A DNA stretch of 64,000 nucleotides from NCBI RefSeq assembly GCF_019654955.1, contig NZ_BPEV01000022.1, forward strand, positions 26,758 through 90,757, in the 5' to 3' direction. Under the pieces are notes generated by a model. That model was not told the origin of the DNA. It did no database searches and saw nothing but the letters and a program-made list of their open reading frames with translations. Below are positions 56,478-64,000 of this stretch, piece by piece (position 1 is the stretch's first letter; each line of letters opens with the position of its first letter). This DNA comes from Shewanella sp. KT0246. GTDB taxonomy: Bacteria; Pseudomonadota; Gammaproteobacteria; Enterobacterales; Shewanellaceae. The translations under genes were made by a program, and so were the position numbers.

Positions 56478-56503
56478 AACAAAAAGCAGCCGAATGGCTG
56501 CTT
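56478..56503 (-). terminator. Terminator of the GluP-like transporter gene
   Basis: AAGCAGCC - gaat - GGCTGCTT followed on the reverse strand by a T-rich run, 35 bp after the stop. Confidence 0.88.
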
Positions 56504-56537
56504 AAGTTTAACAAATAAAACTTGTCATTCTGAAGAA

Positions 56538-57803
56538 TTACATTTGAGAACCTTTCGCGCCGTAAAACACGATAAATGCATAACAGACAACTGGTAAAAT
56601 AAATGCTGGTTGTAAGCCCATAGAATCAGCCATTACCCCTTGTAATAAAGGTATAATAGCACCACCTACAATCGCTAGACATAAGAAGCCACTGCCTTGA
56701 GAAGTATGTGGTCCGAGATCTCTGAGCGCTAAACTAAAAATCGTTGGGAACATGATTGAATTGAACAAGCCAACAGCCAATATTGCCCACATCGCAATCT
56801 CACCACTGGTATACATTGCAACTAATACTAAAACTGCAGCCATTAAACCATTAAAGGCTAATACTTTGCCTGCTGAAATCTTTTGCATTACTGCTGAGCC
56901 GATAAAGCGACCAACCATAGCTCCGCCCCAATAATACGTAATGTATTTTGCTGCATCTGCTTCTTGAAGCCCAACAATGTGCTCCTCGCCTAAAAAGTTG
57001 ACTAAGAAACTACCAATTGAGACTTCAGCGCCAACATATACAAAAATACCTACTGCACCTAAAACAAGATGAGTACTTTGTAGCGCACTGGTTTTACCTT
57101 TGTAGGTCACTTCACCCGTCGTATTTTGTTCAACGTGAGCTTCAATGACTGGTAGCTTCAATTTGGCAAAAATCACAGCCAATATCGCTAAAGTAGCAGC
57201 AAGGAAAAGATAAGGCATTTTTACAACTTCAGCTTCTGCTTGCGAATGACTTAACTCTCCAACGGCACCTGTTGCCACCGATAATATGAGTATTGCACCA
57301 AAATACGGTGCAACAGTCGTTCCAAGCGCATTAAATGCCTGAGTTAGATTTAGACGACTTGAAGCCGTTTCTTCACTGCCCAATGCATTAACGTAGGGAT
57401 TGGCTGCTACTTGTAAAATGGTAATTCCAGATGCAAGTACAAAAAGTGCGCCAAGAAATAAGCCATAAACAGCAAAGTCAGCCGCGGGATAAAACAATGC
57501 ACAACCAAAACTTGCTATAACAAGGCCTGTGACAATACCGCGTTGATAACCTAATTTCTTAACTAACTTACCAGCCGGAAGTGATACTAAAAAATAAGCA
57601 CCAAAAAAACAAAACTGAATCAGCATGGCTTCGGTATAACTTAATGAAAACACTGCTTTTAAATGAGGAATTAAAATGTCGTTTAAGCAGGTGATAAAAC
57701 CCCACATAAAAAACAATGAAGTCAGGGATACCAATGCAAAACGATATTTACCATCGCCTGAATGGCTAACGGTTGTGGCACCGCTTGTAATTGTTGAGGC
57801 CAT
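56538..57803 (-). CDS. FucP/GluP-type sugar:H+ symporter
   Basis: A 421-residue MFS transporter of the fucose-galactose-glucose family. [19 protein letters not shown] in helix 1, [12 protein letters not shown] and [19 protein letters not shown] are family signatures. It lies downstream of the GH13 alpha-glucosidase (128-bp gap with a terminator-like hairpin) and probably imports the glucose or maltose made or used by that enzyme. Glucose, maltose or galactose are all possible from sequence alone. Confidence 0.88.
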   Translation of the reverse strand: MASTITSGATTVSHSGDGKYRFALVSLTSLFFMWGFITCLNDILIPHLKAVFSLSYTEAMLIQFCFFGAYFLVSLPAGKLVKKLGYQRGIVTGLVIASFGCALFYPAADFAVYGLFLGALFVLASGITILQVAANPYVNALGSEETASSRLNLTQAFNALGTTVAPYFGAILILSVATGAVGELSHSQAEAEVVKMPYLFLAATLAILAVIFAKLKLPVIEAHVEQNTTGEVTYKGKTSALQSTHLVLGAVGIFVYVGAEVSIGSFLVNFLGEEHIVGLQEADAAKYITYYWGGAMVGRFIGSAVMQKISAGKVLAFNGLMAAVLVLVAMYTSGEIAMWAILAVGLFNSIMFPTIFSLALRDLGPHTSQGSGFLCLAIVGGAIIPLLQGVMADSMGLQPAFILPVVCYAFIVFYGAKGSQM

Positions 57804-57900
57804 AATTAAGGTACTCTTGTTATTGTATAAAAAATGATTGTGTAAATGTTGATTATTGAGCTTTATATGTAGCCTAGCTCAATGTCCAAGCTATAACGTA

Positions 57901-57925
57901 AAACAGCAACATAAGGTTGCTGTTT
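57901..57925 (-). terminator. Hairpin between the alpha-glucosidase and transporter genes
   Basis: AAACAGCAAC - ataag - GTTGCTGTTT, 7 bp after the glucosidase stop, with a short T-run on both strands. It may lower transporter expression relative to the glucosidase. Confidence 0.75.
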
Positions 57926-57931
57926 TAACAT

Positions 57932-59560
57932 TTAATCAATGACGGCATAAAAGCTATTATATGCTGCAAGTGTTAAGTTATTTCCGTCAACGAGTTCACC
58001 AGACGCTAAGCCATGATTGTCGATAACTTGCTTGATTGAGAAGCTTGAAACATCAAACTGGTTAGCACTATTTGCCAGGTTAAATACCACTAACAAAGTT
58101 TGAGTTTCAAAATGACGAGTGAAAGCTAATACTGGTTCATCGGTATCGATAAACTGAATATCACCAGCAACTAACGCAGGGTATTGCTTACGCCAAGCCA
58201 AAAAGTGACGATATGTATGCAAACTTGAGTCTGAATTGGCTTCCTGCAAATCAACTGATAATGCTTTATGTGCATCAGGAATAGGGAGCCAAGCTTGTTT
58301 ATTTTCACTAAAACCAGCTTGTTGATGCTCTTTAACCCAAGGCATTGGCGTTCTGCAGCCATCACGGCCTTTAAACATTGGCCAAAAAGTAATGCCAAAC
58401 GGATCTTGAAGCTGTTCAAATTCAATAGGAGCCTCAGTTAATCCTAGTTCCTCGCCTTGGTAACTACACACACTACCGCGCAATGAACACAGTAAAGCAT
58501 TTAGCATTTTAACTAAGTCAGGGTTACTTTCACCTTTGCCCCAACGTGTAGCGACTCGCTGAACATCGTGATTACCGATAGCCCAGCAAGGCCAGCCGTC
58601 ACCAATACTGGCTTCCAGTTCTTCTACCGTTTGACGTATATAAGCTGCGCTAAAATCATTAGTCAGTAGCTCAAAACTGTAGGCCATATGTAAACGGTCA
58701 TCGCCTTGGGTGTACTCAGCCATGGTGGCTAGTGAGTCTTCTGAAGACACTTCACCTAAGGTAACAGCACCAGGATATTGATTAATCAACGAACGTAAGT
58801 CTTCAATAAAGCCAACGGTTTGCGGGCGGGTATTATTGTAATAGTGATACTGATAAGCATATGGATTATCTTCACTAAAACCGCGACCTTGGCGTTGATC
58901 TTTAGGTTTTGCAGGGTTGTCTCTAAGCTGCTCATCATGATAACAAAAAGTAATAGCATCTAAGCGGAATCCATCAACGCCCTTTTTAAGCCAAAATTCC
59001 ACATTATCTAAAACAGCTTGTCTTACTTCTGGGTTATGGAAGTTTAAATCGGGCTGACTTTTTAGAAAGTTGTGTAAATAGTACTGTTGACGACGAGGCT
59101 CCCATTCCCAAGCGCAGCCACCAAAAATGGCTAGCCAATTATTAGGCGCGGTACCATCATCTTGAGGATCGGCCCACACATACCAATCAGCTTTATCATT
59201 ATCACGGCTTAATTTACTTTGTTTAAACCAAGCATGTTCATCAGAGGTATGACTTAGCACTTGATCAATAATAACTTTGATATTTAACTCATGAGCTTTT
59301 GCAATTAATTCATCAAAGTCATTCATCGAACCGAACATAGGGTCGACGTCGAGGTAATCACTAATGTCATAACCAAAGTCTTTCATTGGTGATTTAAAGA
59401 AAGGGGAAATCCAAATCGCATCGACATTTAAACTAGCAATGTAATCAAGTTTGGCAATAATTCCTTGTAAATCACCTACTCCATCTCCGTTGGAATCCAT
59501 CAGACTTCGTGGATATACCTGGTATATCACTCCGCCGCGCCACCATGATAACTGACTCAT
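57932..59560 (-). CDS. GH13 alpha-glucosidase / oligo-1,6-glucosidase
   Basis: A 542-residue alpha-amylase-family enzyme. It starts WWRGGVIYQVYPRSLMDSNG and has the calcium-like loop DSNGDGVGD. The catalytic triad is Asp201 (GFRLDAITF), Glu270 (TLGEVSS) and Asp332 (GNHDVQR). There is no signal peptide, so it cleaves short alpha-glucosides in the cytoplasm. It lies divergently from a TonB receptor gene with two LacI-type palindromes between, the layout of maltodextrin loci in marine Gammaproteobacteria. Specificity for alpha-1,4 versus alpha-1,6 links is not settled. Confidence 0.92.
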   Translation of the reverse strand: MSQLSWWRGGVIYQVYPRSLMDSNGDGVGDLQGIIAKLDYIASLNVDAIWISPFFKSPMKDFGYDISDYLDVDPMFGSMNDFDELIAKAHELNIKVIIDQVLSHTSDEHAWFKQSKLSRDNDKADWYVWADPQDDGTAPNNWLAIFGGCAWEWEPRRQQYYLHNFLKSQPDLNFHNPEVRQAVLDNVEFWLKKGVDGFRLDAITFCYHDEQLRDNPAKPKDQRQGRGFSEDNPYAYQYHYYNNTRPQTVGFIEDLRSLINQYPGAVTLGEVSSEDSLATMAEYTQGDDRLHMAYSFELLTNDFSAAYIRQTVEELEASIGDGWPCWAIGNHDVQRVATRWGKGESNPDLVKMLNALLCSLRGSVCSYQGEELGLTEAPIEFEQLQDPFGITFWPMFKGRDGCRTPMPWVKEHQQAGFSENKQAWLPIPDAHKALSVDLQEANSDSSLHTYRHFLAWRKQYPALVAGDIQFIDTDEPVLAFTRHFETQTLLVVFNLANSANQFDVSSFSIKQVIDNHGLASGELVDGNNLTLAAYNSFYAVID

Positions 59561-59700
59561 TGCACACCCTCTGTAATAAGCGAATCAACTACTAAACAAA
59601 CTTGACGTAGTTAACCCTTTGTTGCGACCCAGTAACAGGTCGTCATTATTATTTAATTGACTCGAGGATACGTGATTATGGAAATCAGGTTCAATAGAGC

Positions 59701-59714
59701 TGCATACGTATGCA
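59701..59714. promoter_or_regulatory. LacI-type operator-like palindrome 1
   Basis: TGCATACGTATGCA is a perfect 14-bp palindrome centred on CG, the usual form of LacI-family operators. It lies 141 bp before the alpha-glucosidase and 347 bp before the TonB receptor start. The rest of the 500-bp divergent region 59561-60060 has no gene. Confidence 0.72.
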
Positions 59715-59849
59715 AAGAATTAATACATTTTTAAAAAATACTTACAACACATTTAAGTGCTACAATTCAGACACTTAAAGAGTCTCAAATATGACTTTTG
59801 AATGTTAACTAAAAGTAAAAAAACAGTCACTTTTAGCTTGCGCATCCTT

Positions 59850-59863
59850 TGAATACGTATGCA
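59850..59863. promoter_or_regulatory. LacI-type operator-like palindrome 2
   Basis: TGAATACGTATGCA matches palindrome 1 at 13 of 14 positions. It is 149 bp from it and 198 bp before the TonB receptor start. Two sites would serve the two divergent promoters or allow looping. Confidence 0.68.
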
Positions 59864-60060
59864 TAACGTTGTCGAGGAAAGAAAGCTAGGAGTAGTATCT
59901 TCACTGTTCCGCAACAAAACGGAAATATACCTCAGCGCTTATGCAGTCAATTAAGCAAGCTGAAGGAAATACTATAAAGACTGTAATTATAAATAATAGA
60001 AATCTAATAGCTCTACCTTACACATTAAGAGCTATTGGCCATTCAGAAGGGGAAAGATGG

Positions 60061-62799
60061 ATGTCGCTATTTAAACCAAGCTTACTGACGTTAGCAATGG
60101 TTGCTGCCAGTACAAGTATGTACGGCTTCGCAGCTGAAGCAGAAGATGCTGTATCTGCAGATGAATCAATTGAAGTACTAAAAGTCACCGGTATTCGCCG
60201 TAGCTTACAAAAATCTCAATCATTAAAAATGTCAAATTCTTCAGTTGTTGAAGCTATTTCATCTGAAGATATCGGTAAGTTACCGGATGTCAGTATTGCA
60301 GAGTCATTAGCTCGCCTTCCAGGTATTGCAGCTCAACGCTTAGACGGTCGTGCAAATGTTGTTTCAATCCGTGGTTTAGGCCCTGATTTCACAATGGCTA
60401 CATTAAATGGGCGTGAGCAAGCTTCTATTAATGACAATCGTGGGGTTGAGTTTGACCAATACCCTTCTGAATTACTTGATACTGTAATTGTTTATAAAAC
60501 GCCAGATGCTTCACTAATGACGCAAGCAATTGGCGGCACTGTCGATATGCAGACAATTAGCCCTCTTCGTCATGGTGAGCGTACCGTTGCTGTCAACTTA
60601 CGTGCTGAAAGTAACGATTTAGGCGCATTAAATTCTGGTTCCGAAGATAAGGGTTACCGAGGTAGTATTTCGTACATTGATCAGTTTGCTGATGATACGA
60701 TTGGTATTGCATTAGGTTATTCTAGAATGCAGTCACCTAACCAAGAAGAGCGCTGGAATTCTTGGGGATATCCAGAAGATGCTAATGGCGATAAAATTTT
60801 AGGTGGTGCAAAACCTTACGTTCGCTCAAGTGAACTTGAACGTGACGGATTTATGGGGGTTTTTGAATATACTCCTAATGACAATTTCAGAACTGTTGTA
60901 GATGTTTTTTATACTAAATTCTACGATGAACAAATCTTACGTGGTATTGAAATACCTGGCGCTTGGGGTGGCGGTTGGGCTAACTCAGGAACTGACTCAA
61001 TTACAGCTGAAAATGGACTTGTTACTGAAGGCGTTATCCGTGATGCAGGCGTTTTGATTCGTAACGATGCCAATACTCGTGATGCAGACTCAATCTCAAT
61101 CGGATGGAATACTGAATACATCATCAATACTAATTGGAGCGTAGAAGCTGACATTGCAATGTCCAAGGTTGAACGAACTGATATCGGAATTGAAACTTAT
61201 GCAGGAACGGGTCGTGGTAATGGGAATGGAGCCACTGAAGATTTAGGTTTTAAATTTAATGGAGAAGGTGGTTACACATTTAATCCGGCTTTAGATTATT
61301 CAGATCCAAACTTAGTTAGACTTGGTGGAGCATTCAGCTGGGGCCCAGGAAGTATTGATAGCAATATGCAAGACGGCTTCATCAACAAACCAGAAATTGA
61401 AGATGAGCTTAAGTCTCTTCGTTTAGGTACAACTTATACCTTCGATGACGGTTTTATGCGAAGCGTTGAATTTGGTGTCAATTTGACCCAACGTGAGAAG
61501 ACTAAAGATGATCAAGGTTATTACCTAACTCTAAAAGGTTATGACATAAATACTGCTCCTGATTATATGATGACAGTACCTGATAAATATTTACTTGACC
61601 CAACATCATTAGCGTTTTTCGGTATGGGTGATATGTTGTCATACGATGCGCTTGCATTTTATAACGACGGTAACTACGACGAGCTTGATGCAGCAACAGT
61701 CCAAGTCGATCGCGCTGTAAATTCATGGCAGATAGAAGAGAAAGTTAATACTTTCTATGTTAAAGCTGATTTTGAAACTGAAATAGGTGAACTACCTTTA
61801 ACAGGTAACTTTGGTGTACAAGCCGTCGATAGTGAACAAAGTTCAAACGGCACAGCTGCTTCAGTTCAAGATGATGGATCAATTACCTTAACACCAAGTT
61901 ATGGTGAAGACTCATATCTAGAATGGTTACCAAGTTTCAACCTGGCGCTACAAGTGGCTGAAGACCAGCGTTTAGTTTTTGCAGCTGCACGTACTTTAAG
62001 TCGTGCCCGTATGGATAAAATGAATGCGAATTTAAATTATTCATACAATGAAAACCCAACAGATGGAGTTTACTGGACTGGTTCAGCAGGTAACCCTCAG
62101 CTTCGACCTTGGATGGCCCGTCAATACGATTTAAGTTATGAAAACTACTTTAGTGACCAAGGTTATTTCTCTGTAGCTGTGTATTACAAAGACTTAGAAA
62201 ACTTCGTATATGATCAAGATGCATTTGTTGATTTCAGCGAAATTCTGCCTGATGTAAAACCGGGAGAAGAAGCAGGTAAATTTACTACTCCTCAAAATGG
62301 TGAAGGTGGTTACGTTCAAGGTATTGAAGCTTCAATATCTCTAGATTTCGGTATGTTCGCCGATGTATTAGAAGGTTTCGGTACAATTCTAAATGGTTCT
62401 TACAATGAATCAGAAGTTAAAGAAACTGCAGATAGTGAACCAACCACTTTACCTGGTCTTTCAGAGAAAACGTTCAATGCAACTGTTTACTATGAAAACT
62501 CAGGCTTTGAAGCACGAGTCAGCTCTCGCTACCGTAGTGATTTCCTAGGTGAAGTTACTGCAATTAGTTTAAGCAGAGAAAACCAGAATGTTGCAGCAGA
62601 AACAGTTGTAGATGCGCAAATTGGTTATGACTTTGGTGAGGGTGGATTTACCACTCTTGAAGGCCTTTCAGTTCAATTTCAAGTTAATAACTTAACAAAT
62701 GAACCATTCACAACATATTTTGGTGATGATGCACGAGAAATTCGTGACTATCAAAACTATGGTCGTAATTATATGTTAGGCGCAAACTACAAATTCTAA
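60061..62799 (+). CDS. TonB-dependent receptor, probable malto-oligosaccharide importer
   Basis: A 912-residue outer-membrane receptor. ATG 60061 gives a proper signal peptide (MSLFKPSLLTLAMVAASTSM...GFA-AEAED) and follows AAGGGGAAAG. The in-frame ATG at 59941 would add 40 residues before it. The TonB box region is IEVLKVTGIRRSLQ. The plug has ISSEDIGKLPDVSIAESLARLPG, VVSIRGLGPDFTMATLNGREQ. The last strand is NYMLGANYKF. It is the same receptor subclass as the one at 15605. The substrate is inferred from the divergent alpha-glucosidase and shared operators. Confidence 0.92.
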   Translation: MSLFKPSLLTLAMVAASTSMYGFAAEAEDAVSADESIEVLKVTGIRRSLQKSQSLKMSNSSVVEAISSEDIGKLPDVSIAESLARLPGIAAQRLDGRANVVSIRGLGPDFTMATLNGREQASINDNRGVEFDQYPSELLDTVIVYKTPDASLMTQAIGGTVDMQTISPLRHGERTVAVNLRAESNDLGALNSGSEDKGYRGSISYIDQFADDTIGIALGYSRMQSPNQEERWNSWGYPEDANGDKILGGAKPYVRSSELERDGFMGVFEYTPNDNFRTVVDVFYTKFYDEQILRGIEIPGAWGGGWANSGTDSITAENGLVTEGVIRDAGVLIRNDANTRDADSISIGWNTEYIINTNWSVEADIAMSKVERTDIGIETYAGTGRGNGNGATEDLGFKFNGEGGYTFNPALDYSDPNLVRLGGAFSWGPGSIDSNMQDGFINKPEIEDELKSLRLGTTYTFDDGFMRSVEFGVNLTQREKTKDDQGYYLTLKGYDINTAPDYMMTVPDKYLLDPTSLAFFGMGDMLSYDALAFYNDGNYDELDAATVQVDRAVNSWQIEEKVNTFYVKADFETEIGELPLTGNFGVQAVDSEQSSNGTAASVQDDGSITLTPSYGEDSYLEWLPSFNLALQVAEDQRLVFAAARTLSRARMDKMNANLNYSYNENPTDGVYWTGSAGNPQLRPWMARQYDLSYENYFSDQGYFSVAVYYKDLENFVYDQDAFVDFSEILPDVKPGEEAGKFTTPQNGEGGYVQGIEASISLDFGMFADVLEGFGTILNGSYNESEVKETADSEPTTLPGLSEKTFNATVYYENSGFEARVSSRYRSDFLGEVTAISLSRENQNVAAETVVDAQIGYDFGEGGFTTLEGLSVQFQVNNLTNEPFTTYFGDDAREIRDYQNYGRNYMLGANYKF

Positions 62800-62815
62800 T
62801 GAAGTAGATAACTAA

Positions 62816-62845
62816 AAGCCTCTGTATTTACAGGGGCTTTTTTAT
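62816..62845 (+). terminator. Terminator between TonB receptor and halogenase-like gene
   Basis: AAGCCTCTG - tattta - CAGGGGCTTTTTT, with one G-T pair in the stem, 17 bp after the stop. The halogenase-like gene starts 51 bp later, so it depends on read-through or a promoter inside this short gap, as in the first locus. Confidence 0.85.
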
Positions 62846-62895
62846 AGCAATTTATAATTCTAATTTTAAATTACCAACAATTTTGAGGTTTGATA

Positions 62896-64000
62896 ATGAC
62901 GAGTAGAATTAACGAAATTGTTATTGTCGGTGGTGGTTCTTCTGGGTGGATGACAGCTGCATTGCTCTGCAAAATGTACAAACAAACAATTAAAATTACT
63001 TTAGTAGAATCAGACACTATTGGTAGTATAGGTGTTGGTGAAGCAACGATCCCACCTTTAAAGATTTTCAATGATGTTTTAGGCATTAATGAGAAAGACT
63101 TCATTGAAAAGACACAAGCAAGTATCAAGCTCGGTATTCAATTTGAAAACTGGGGAAAAGAAAATGACGCTTACATGCACGCATTTGGGGATATCGGCAA
63201 AAATATTGGGTATACCGCTTTTCATCATTATTGGTTAGCAAGTAAACCAAAACCAAACTCTTTATGGGATTATTCTTTTAACTATCAAGCCGCAATAAAT
63301 AACCAGTTTGCTGTAAAACCACGCATTCATAACGATCAATTATCAGGGTTAACTCACGCTTACCATTTTGATGCAGGCTTATATGCTCAGTTATTACAAC
63401 AATACTGTTGCGAATTAGGCATCAAACACATAGTAGGAGATATAGAAAAAGTTAAACTTAGAGAAAATGGTTTTATCGAAAGCTTAAAACTAAATTCAGA
63501 TAAAACGATAAATGGTGATTTATTTATAGATTGTTCTGGATTTGCAGGCTTACTGATAGATAAAACTCTTGATGTAGGTTACGAAAGTTACCAACATTGG
63601 TTGAAATGCGATAGAGCTTGGGCTGTACCAAGCGAAAAATCTTCACCAATTGTTCCATATACCCGCTCAATAGCCCATGAGTTTGGATGGCAATGGCGTA
63701 TTCCACTACAACATAGAACAGGTAATGGTATTGTCTATTCTTCTGAGTTTATCGATGATGAAACAGCAAAAAATACGTTATTAAAAAATTTAGATACTAA
63801 ACCACTCGCTCCTCCTAAACTCATCCGCTTCAAACCTGGTAGAAGGCTTGAGCAATGGCATAAAAACTGTATTTCTATCGGTTTATCTTCAGGTTTTTTA
63901 GAGCCTCTTGAATCTACAAGTTTACATTTGGTTCAAACTGCAATCATTAGACTAACTAAATTCATGCCAAACGGGCATATCTCCCCTACTTTGGTAAATG
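62896..64000 (+). CDS. Flavin-dependent tryptophan halogenase family protein, 3' end cut by window edge
   Basis: An open frame of 368 codons from ATG 62896 to the right edge; the C-terminus lies outside. GAGG lies 8 bp before the ATG. It carries the FAD motif VGGGSSGWMTA (about 10-20), GVGEATIPPLK, the Lys in TQASIKLGIQFENW matching the catalytic Lys, the canonical halogenase WQWRIP motif and GFLEPLESTSLHL with the conserved Glu. Unlike the relative at 13792 it has the full WxWxIP, so it could still halogenate a substrate. Its position after a carbohydrate TonB receptor repeats the layout of the agar locus. The substrate is unknown. Confidence 0.88.
   Translation, partial: MTSRINEIVIVGGGSSGWMTAALLCKMYKQTIKITLVESDTIGSIGVGEATIPPLKIFNDVLGINEKDFIEKTQASIKLGIQFENWGKENDAYMHAFGDIGKNIGYTAFHHYWLASKPKPNSLWDYSFNYQAAINNQFAVKPRIHNDQLSGLTHAYHFDAGLYAQLLQQYCCELGIKHIVGDIEKVKLRENGFIESLKLNSDKTINGDLFIDCSGFAGLLIDKTLDVGYESYQHWLKCDRAWAVPSEKSSPIVPYTRSIAHEFGWQWRIPLQHRTGNGIVYSSEFIDDETAKNTLLKNLDTKPLAPPKLIRFKPGRRLEQWHKNCISIGLSSGFLEPLESTSLHLVQTAIIRLTKFMPNGHISPTLVN

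Overview
The window looks like chromosomal DNA of a marine, agar-degrading gammaproteobacterium, most likely Shewanella or a close Alteromonadales relative. The housekeeping order ald / lrp - ftsK - lolA - rarA - crcB - serS, the yccA - tusDCB - tusE block and the AT-rich intergenic style fit that group. The agarases, TonB-dependent receptors and flavin halogenase-like proteins are typical of marine polysaccharide degraders. The genus is inferred from gene order and protein character, not from a database search.

Positions 1-30,460 hold an almost complete agar-utilisation locus. Secreted or lipid-anchored agarases of three families (two GH50, one GH86, one GH16 with a CBM13 lectin domain) cut agar, and a TonB-dependent receptor at 15.6-18.4 kb would import oligosaccharides. 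An MFS sugar porter and a cytoplasmic GH117 (cut by the left edge) would deliver and split neoagarobiose into D-galactose and 3,6-anhydro-L-galactose. An aldehyde dehydrogenase, an enolase-superfamily cycloisomerase, a zinc alcohol dehydrogenase, a KduD-like SDR and a PfkB-type KDG kinase form a plausible path from anhydrogalactose to KDPG. galT and galK take the galactose. A GntR/FCD regulator sits inside the locus. A 12-bp palindrome ATTGTTAACAAT (seven perfect copies, one 11/12 and one 10/12) lies before nearly every transcription unit of the locus, including the gal operon. I saw it nowhere else in the window. Next to the receptor gene are a flavin-dependent halogenase-like gene and a SapC-family gene of unknown role.

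Positions 30,570-35,820 are accessory. Two identical tRNA-Ser(UGA) genes, each with a good promoter, are followed downstream by tandem arrays (period 115-119 bp) of decayed tRNA-Ser copies that each carry a Rho-independent terminator. A decayed tyrosine-recombinase gene adjoins the first array. The two arrays bracket a BCCT osmolyte transporter and a GNAT acetyltransferase, so this looks like a repeatedly used tRNA integration site.

Positions 35,820-57,000 are mostly core genome: punC/punR, yccA, tusDCBE, a DcaP-like porin, serS-crcB-rarA-lolA-ftsK, lrp, ald, a YjbQ protein, a GAF-PAS-GGDEF-EAL protein and an RNA m5C methyltransferase. Between the porin and serS is an orphan 236-residue fragment that reads as the end of a Hint domain plus a cytidine-deaminase-like toxin domain, with no immunity gene.

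Positions 56,500-64,000 form a second sugar locus, probably for alpha-glucosides or malto-oligosaccharides. It has a FucP/GluP-type transporter, a GH13 alpha-glucosidase, a divergent TonB-dependent receptor and a second halogenase-like gene cut by the right edge. Two copies of a CG-centred palindrome (TGCATACGTATGCA), typical of LacI-family operators, lie in the divergent promoter region. No LacI-type regulator is in the window.
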